Shown here: positions 57,905-64,000 of the stretch, piece after piece | Layout of the letters: the number at the start of each line of letters is the position of its first letter | How positions within the stretch are numbered: position 1 is the stretch's first letter | NCBI GenBank assembly: GCA_947683625.1 | Contig: CANTUR010000280.1 | Location: forward strand, 702,501 to 766,500 | Origin: Mallotus nudiflorus | Lineage: Eukaryota > Streptophyta > Magnoliopsida > Malpighiales > Euphorbiaceae | DNA: 64,000 nucleotides | Reading direction: 5' to 3' | The notes under the pieces: generated by a model | Told to the model about the DNA's origin: nothing | Database searches by the model: none | Seen by the model: the letters and a program-made list of their open reading frames with translations, nothing else | Position numbers and translations under genes: made by a program

Positions 57905-60900
57905 TGTCACGACCCAAAACAGGGGCCATGACCGGCGCTAGGGAACGGGAATTCTTTCGAATCCGGAACCCGTAGCAAGCCTAAAAATAAAATAAATATG
58001 CAATAATAACCATAAAAATATAATATGCAGCGGAAAATAAAATCATAAATATTACAATATCATCCATAACAACTGGATATAATTCAAAACTCATCACATC
58101 GCATATATAATCTCATAAATGTATAATCTTTATACAAATCTAGTTTTACTATAATACATCTCTTTAAAACAAATACTTTAATTCACAACTACTGAAAATC
58201 ACAACTACTGAAAATCACAACTACTGAAAATCACAACTACTGCAGTGTCTAGATAAAATAAATAAGACTCAAGTATACAATTTACATAAAGAAGCCGGGG
58301 CGGAAGAAATCCGGCGTATCGACCTGCTACTGAGGTCTGAGGAAGTTGACTCTCCTGAAAAATAGTCAACGGAGGGGAGTCAGACCTCACTGAGTGAATT
58401 ACTATAGTATATATACATACACTCTAAGTGATAATGCATACAGTCAACAGTATATGAGTAATATGTATATATACAGGCAAGTTCATATAGATGCAGAAAA
58501 ATCATTTTATATATTTTGTCTGAAAATCAACTTTTATGAAGGATCGCATAGAACCCTAGAATATCGCAACCTCAGAAAATAGTGTTAAACAACACTCTAG
58601 CCATACAGGCTCACTGATTCCAAATATATCCACTTAATCCATATGGACAGTAGACTGGCCCCGAGACACTAAGTCAACCGAGCTCCAGCAGTCTGACTGC
58701 CAGTGTGATTGGCCCCGAGACACTTGGTCAACCGAGCTCCAACAATCACACCCCAAACCACATCTCACACATATCAATAATCATAATCAAATCAATATCC
58801 ACAAATAGTTAGTAATATAGCCTAAAGCTATAGGCGTACCGGTACGTACTCGGTCCTAGTGCTACCCACTAGGTAGCACGTTCTATTGATATCCTTCATT
58901 CTTAAATATAAAACATTCATTCACAAAAATAAATGATGCATGGATATAAATGAAATAGCAATATAAACTATATATATACCGAAAATATACCAAACATAAA
59001 CCAGGTATATTTTGAGTATATATATGTCAAATAAATCCAATCAAATCATGAATTAAACTAAAATATATTTAAAAACATTTTAAATATATTTTATTAATAA
59101 AACATGTATATAATTTATTATATACCAAAAATATACCAAAAAATATACTTGAATATAAATCATGTTATTTATGCATATTTAGTCAAAATAAAACATGCAT
59201 TTTCTAAATCATGCATCCTAAGCATATATATATAATATAGTAACTCACCTAATGCGCTCCACGAGACAGGTCGGACGGGCCTGGTCCACTAACCCTCGGT
59301 CTCGGCGCAACTAAACAAGAAATAATTATTCGACATCAGAATAACCCTAACAGAAATCCTAGAATTCAATCTAGAGTATTAAATACAGAATCAAAAATTA
59401 GGGTTCGACTGGATATCACGTTTTACGAGAATTCTACCGAAAATCCGGCAGAACCTCCCCTGTAAAACGGACATCTCTCTACTCAAAAGAGTAGAGCCGA
59501 CCCTGCAAAGAAAATACACTTCAAAAATAAACACCACAATCAATCACTACCCCTCGTCGGACTCCAGACTACAATCTGTCGACCGGGGGTCCACAAACAC
59601 AGAATATATATTCAAATATACCAAAAATATCCTTAAATCATAAAAACACATTTCATACATAGAAATTACAAAATAAATCTTGAAACACTGTAAAAACCGA
59701 TTAAAACTCATTTTATTAGAAAAACCGTATATTATATATATAATTGAAAATAATTCCCGGAAAATAGTTTTAATTAGTTAAAAACACTAAATATTTTGTA
59801 GAAATCATTTTTATACCTTAAATAAATATTAAAACCAATTAAATTACATTTTTAGACAATTTAGGGTAAAATTACCAAAATACCCCTATATATATAAATA
59901 TACCTAAATTACTTCAAAAATTCACCAAAAATTATAAAATTATCCAAAATTAATTTTCTCAACATATTTATCAATAATATCAATATTAAACTCAATTAAC
60001 CAATTAAATTCAATTTAAAACACAATTAACTTAATTTTACAAAATCACATAACTTCAATAATTAAAAATAAATACTTAGAAATTCATAAAAATTCCAAAT
60101 AAATTCCTATAATTCATTTCAACACTCAATTCAACCATAAACTCCAATTTCATAATTTAAATAATTAATTTCCGAAAATTAGAAAATAATATTAAAATAT
60201 TCAAAAATACCCAAAAATCCAAAAAACCTCCAAAAATTCTGTAAAAATTCATACATAAAGATTAAACTACCAGGAACAACATTTGTGAAGGAAGTTTCCA
60301 TGAATCATCCAAATCGAAGCTCAAAAAAATCGAAAACTCAAAGAGGCCGAAATATTCAAATCGAAACCTAAGCAATTCTAGACCATTTTAGCTCAAACCA
60401 AAGCTAGAATAACACTCACCGGAGCTCAAGGAGAAGATAGAGACCGGCGGTGTCGAAAACGGTGGCCGGAGGAGGGAGAAACGGCGGTGAGGAAAAGTGG
60501 TGGTCGGCGCCCGCGGGAGAAGAAGAAGAAGAAGAAGAAGAAAAAGAAAAAGAAAGAAAAAGGAAAGAGAAAGAAAAAGAAAAAGAAAGAAAAAGGAAAA
60601 GAAAGAAAAAAAAGAAAGAAAAAAAAAGAAAAAAAAATAAAATAAAAAAAAATAATTAAATATTAATAAATAATTAATAATAAAATAATAAATTTTAATA
60701 ATTTAATAATAAATAAAATAATCAAATAATAATAAATAAATAATAAAATATTAGGGTAATAATAAACCCTAATTAAATAAATATACACACACAGGCTTTA
60801 TTTAATAATTTAAAAATATGTATGAGTTCATGCAAACCCGTAAATACATTTAAAATAATTAATAATACATTGTTTACGTAGAAATTTCCCCGAAAATGAA

Positions 60901-61065
60901 AGTCCCGGGAAAATTTTACGTAAAATACTGAAAATAATAGACAGTAATTAAAATAGGTTTAAAATACATATCAACTCGTAAAAATATCATATAAAATACA
61001 GAAATCATTAACTCTGCATATCCCGGTACAGTGTAAAAATATTTTTAAAAACACGGGATATTACA
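57905..61065 (-). repeat. 5' LTR of the Tekay-type element
   Basis: 3161 bp, nearly identical to 49734-52893. Differences seen include 58139 region C/T, the 59555 region single-base loss in CCTCGTCGG, and one extra GAA in the purine run at 60520-60545. It carries the same hairpin module at 58648-58880. Confidence 0.95.
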
Positions 61066-61070
61066 ACTGG

Positions 61071-62660
61071 AGACAGGCTATTTGATCCGCTGCGTACCTC
61101 ATAAACTGGACACTATCAAAAGTACTTAATTTTAAAAACACCTCTTCAAAAACTTCAAGAACTTGTCATATCTTTACCCCTCAATAATCTTGAGCCCCGA
61201 GTTTTTAGATGCTCGGCATATGTTCATCAGACACTCAGCAAATTAGACCCTCGAGCTATCCGATGTATATTTTTTATCTATGGAGATCTACAAAAAGGAT
61301 ATTGGTGTTATGATCCGAATACAAAGAAGTTGTATGTCACTTGAGATGTTTGATTTCATGAAAATTCTCCTTTCTTCTCCCACTCTGAGTGCTCTCTTCA
61401 AGGGGAGAAAAATCCAAACCTCTTTGAATTTGAAGATAGCATTCCGAGTGGTCCAAATATTAAAGATAGCATTCTAAGTGGTTTGAATGTTGAAGATAGC
61501 ATTCAGAGTGTTTTGAGTCTGAATCTCCCAAATGTTTTGAGCATCTGTGTTTTGAGTCCGAGTCTCTCAATGTTCCGAGCATCTTATAGACATCTGATGT
61601 TCTGAGTTCCAGCATCTCACCCAGACAGATCAGAGAAGAAAATCCAAGTAATCAAGATAGTACATCTTCCCAACCCACACCAGAAGTTGAAGAAACTCTA
61701 GATGCAGATTTACACAATAAGGTAAACTTGTCTCCTTTGGAAACTCCAAATACTAAGCCTTGTTATCCTTCGATAATCAATAGAGGGGTTTCAAAAAAAT
61801 AATATGATCCGGACCTTCATACCAAAGCTAAATATTCTATCAATAACTTTATATCAACAACCGTTTATCTAACTCATGTGCACTTACTGTAAATCAATTA
61901 TCTACTGTATCTATTTTGAATAATGTGTAGGAAGCCTTAAATGATCTGGATTGGAAGAAAACCATGAATAATGAAATGGAGGCATTGTATAAAGAACTGG
62001 ACATCGGATCTTATTCCTCTTCCGGAAGGAAAGAAAACGGTGGGGTGTAGGTGGATATTCACTGTTAAAATCAATTCAGATGGAAGCATAAATCGGTATA
62101 AAGCTAGGTTGGTAGTAAAGGGGTATACTTAAAAGTATGGAATTGACTATGAAGATATATTTTCCCCAATAGCAAAAATGAACACCATTCGAGTTCTTAT
62201 TTCCTTAGTTGCCAACCTGGATTGGTCCATTATGATAATTTGATGTGAAGAATGCATTTTTGAATGGAACCATAGATGAAGAAGTGTATATGGATCCACC
62301 ACCTGGAACTAAATGTACTAACCAAGTATGCAAACTAAAAAGGGCATTGTATGGACTTAAGCAATCGCCTTGAGTATGGTTTAGACGACTCTCGACTTTA
62401 ATGAGAAAGCTTGGATATAAGCAAAGTGATGCTAATCATACACTATTCATTAAACAGAAGTTAGGTAAAGTTACTTCACTGATTGCATATGTTGATGATA
62501 TGATGGTTATTAGAAATGATCCTAGTGAGACAATAATCTTGCAAAGATAGTTAGCATCTAAGTTTGAACTTAAGGATTTGAGTAACTTGAAGTATTTTTT
62601 AGGAATTAAAGTTGCAAGATCAGCTCAAGGAATTTCCCTCTACCAACGAAAGTATGTAAT
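61071..62660 (+). pseudogene. Copia integrase end and reverse transcriptase
   Basis: Continues the split copia element. The integrase tail has LQKLQELVISLPLNNLEPRVF (about 61141-61207) and KGYWCYDPNTKKLYVT (61296-61341). A three-unit 30-bp repeat follows at 61432-61521. RT begins near 61930 (EALNDLDWKKTM) with shifts. It has DPPPGTKCTNQVCKLKRAL, GLKQSP, the catalytic YVDDMMVI (about 62488-62512) and LKYFLGIKVA (about 62589). Stops and frameshifts (about 62047, 62129, 62371, 62548) make it inactive. Confidence 0.88.
61432..61521 (+). repeat. 30-bp tandem repeat, three units, in copia pol linker
   Basis: Units start GAAGATAGCATTC at 61432, 61462 (AAAGATAGCATTC) and 61492. In phase they would encode a 10-residue EDSIxSGxNx repeat. 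Confidence 0.85.
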
Positions 62661-62681
62661 AAACCTATTGATAGAGATGGC

Positions 62682-63293
62682 ATGCTTGATTATAAGCCAG
62701 CCAAGACTCCAATTGAAGTCAACAATGGACTTTCAATCCTAGGAGATCAAGTTCCAATTAATAAAGATCGGTATCAAAGGTTAGTGGGAAGGTTGATTTA
62801 CCTATCTCATACTCGGCTAGACATTGCTTGTGCAGTAAGTATTGTAAGTCAGTTCATGCATTCTCTGAGTAAAGAACATATGGATGCAGTATATCGAGTA
62901 TTAAGATATCTACAGTCTTCTTCGGATAAAAGGTTATTCTTTGAGAGAAATAAGAATTATGAAATTACTGGCTATACTAATGTTGATTGGGCTGGAGATT
63001 GGACTGATCGAAAATCAACATCCGGATACTTTACGTTTATTGGAAATAATTTAGTCACTTGGAGAAGCAAGAAACAGAAAGTTGTAGCAAGGTCAAGTGC
63101 TGAAGGTGAGTTTAGAGGAATGACTCACGGAGTATGTGAGTTGCTCTGGGTAAGGCGAATTGTTCAATATCTAGGATTAAAACATCTGAAGCCTATATTG
63201 TTACATTATGATAACAAGGCGGCCATAGCTATTGCAAATAATCTGGTTCAATATAATCAAACTAAGTATGTAGAGGTTGACAGACATTCATAA
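62682..63293 (+). pseudogene. Copia RT end and RNase H, open for 203 codons
   Basis: Reads KPAKTPIEVNNGL and LVGRLIYLSHTRLDIACAVS (RT connection). RNase H follows with YTNVDWAGDWTDRKSTSGY (first D), VARSSAEGEFRGM (E) and LHYDNKAAIAIA (second D). RNase H removes the RNA template during cDNA synthesis. The frame stays open although the rest of the element is dead. It ends in VEVDRHS with TAA, then a shift. The ATG at 62682 is internal to the domain, so this is not an independent gene. Confidence 0.9.
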
Positions 63294-63438
63294 AAGATCA
63301 TCTGAACCAAGGAACAATTGATCTTCCACATGTTTCTTCTCAGACTCAACTAGCTGACATCCTCACAAAGGCTGTATCCAAAAAAAATTCTACATCTTAC
63401 TTGGAAAGTTGGGAATGATTGACATACATTCACCAACT

Positions 63439-63448
63439 TGAGGGGGAG
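63439..63448 (+). other. Polypurine tract of the split copia element
   Basis: TGAGGGGGAG directly before the TGTTGAGG start of the 3' LTR. Confidence 0.88.
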
Positions 63449-63668
63449 TGTTGAGGAAGTAAATAGTTGTATTATTTTAGGAAGTAAATATTTGTATACA
63501 ATTAGGAATAAAGTTTTATTCTATTTAGGATGTTATTCTATTCCTAATTAGGTTGTGATTAGGATTCCTATATGTATATATAAAGGGTATAACTCTTATT
63601 TGAATATTAAATGGAAAAATATTTTCCTTGAATTTTCTCTTTTTTTCTCTGAATTTTATTCTTCAACA
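63449..63668 (+). repeat. 3' LTR of the split copia element
   Basis: 220 bp, TGTTGAGG to TTCAACA, with TATATATAAAG near 63574. Aligned to 47496-47713 with about 14 differences by hand count. Confidence 0.92.
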
Positions 63669-63673
63669 GCCAC

Positions 63674-64000
63674 TATAGAAGGTCTTGCTTTGTTCCTTCT
63701 TCCTTTTGTGCTCCATTTCATCACCAAACACCTCTAAATCTTCTTTTCACTAGAAAATAAGAAGAGCAATAAAAGTATATATTCTATTAACTAAACTAAA
63801 CTAAACTAAAATGCAACCTAACATGAATGAATGCATGCTAGAATGAGTCCTAAAACTATTTGCAATTTAGCACCAGTAAGGAACATTTAGGATACGATTA
63901 GTGTAAATATATATTTTTATATTTTTATTTCATATTTTAAGGAAACATTGAACCACGAGGTTAATAGTGTGAAAATGGATCCAAAGTGAGCTGAAACAAA
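63674..64000 (-). repeat. Unclassified non-coding repeat-like sequence, right part
   Basis: Likely continuation of 46285-47495. It includes three to four TAAAC(T) repeats at 63789-63812 and CATGAATGAATGCATG. No coding sequence is seen to the window end. Confidence 0.35.

Larger units (their letters stand above)
49734..61065 (-). mobile_element. Full-length Ty3/gypsy chromovirus, Tekay/Del type, young
   Basis: Two 3.16-kb LTRs flank a 5.0-kb interior. The insertion is bordered by a perfect ACTGG duplication (49729-49733 and 61066-61070). On the minus strand the order is LTR (57905-61065), primer site, one gag-pol frame, purine tract, LTR (49734-52893). Very long LTRs starting TGTAATATCCCG and a C-terminal chromodomain after integrase are typical of the Tekay/Del clade. 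The two LTRs differ at roughly 20-25 sites plus a few indels by hand count, under 1%, so this is by far the youngest event here. Only three nonsense codons disable the polyprotein. Confidence 0.95.
47496..63668 (+). mobile_element. Ty1/copia element split by a Tekay-type chromovirus
   Basis: LTRs of 218 and 220 bp share TATT/TGTT-RAGGAAGTAAATAG at their start. Flanking 5-mers GCAAC (47491-47495) and GCCAC (63669-63673) differ at one base. Without the 11.3-kb insertion and its target repeat the element is about 4.8 kb. Gag, protease and integrase lie left of the insertion; integrase end, RT and RNase H lie right. Hand-counted LTR divergence is about 6%. Coding parts are riddled with stops; only the RNase H part stays open for 203 codons. 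Confidence 0.92.

Noticed and set aside
1..64000. tRNA, rRNA and snoRNA genes
   Set aside because: No cloverleaf with internal promoter boxes or rRNA core sequence was noticed; tRNA-like motifs were only retroelement primer sites.

Overview
This is a plant nuclear window, AT-rich and almost certainly from a eudicot. The evidence is nested Ty1/copia and Ty3/gypsy LTR retrotransposons, LRR receptor-like-protein (RLP) relics of the Cf-9/9DC type, exon fragments of plant gene families (GH5 endo-mannanase, REF/SRPP), and GT/AG intron boundaries. I cannot name the species. I see no gene that is clearly intact and functional. The longest open coding sequence is the gag-pol of a young gypsy element, which carries three in-frame stops.

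Layout. 1-1341: 3' end of a degenerate copia element, joined to an RLP 3'-UTR relic. 1345-6883: AT-rich intergenic DNA with a MITE (2730-3072), microsatellites, an inverted RLP promoter relic and an RLP C-terminal relic. 6884-19675: an old Tat-lineage gypsy element with 390-bp LTRs, a broken gag-pol, an antisense extra ORF and a 106-bp tandem array. It is itself interrupted by a solo LTR (11601-14839). 19676-23980: duplicated RLP-flank DNA, including a paralogous copy that preserves the Tat empty site. 23981-32920: a Tnt1/Tork-like copia element with a perfect CATCT target duplication, interrupted by a second solo LTR (25728-29559). 33195-37645: RLP flank repeats, promoter and RLP pseudogene 1. 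38430-40590: three unrelated exon-like gene fragments, all on the minus strand. 41717-44330: 5'-truncated RLP pseudogene 2 with a small TIR element in its C-terminal region. 47496-63668: another copia element, split by a nearly intact Tekay/Del-type chromovirus (49734-61065, minus strand, 3.16-kb LTRs, perfect ACTGG target duplication).

History. The Tekay family is present three times (one full element, two solo LTRs). Each copy sits inside another retroelement and antisense to it. By my hand count the Tat LTRs differ at about 9-10% of sites, the copia LTRs at 47.5/63.4 kb at about 6%, and the two Tekay LTRs at under 1%. The window therefore records an RLP cluster that duplicated and decayed, was invaded by Tat and copia elements, and later by Tekay. 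Its most unusual features are paired hairpins in the Tekay LTRs with different stems but the same loop, a 72-bp in-frame LRR-unit array in RLP1, and the cluster of captured-looking gene fragments between the RLP copies.
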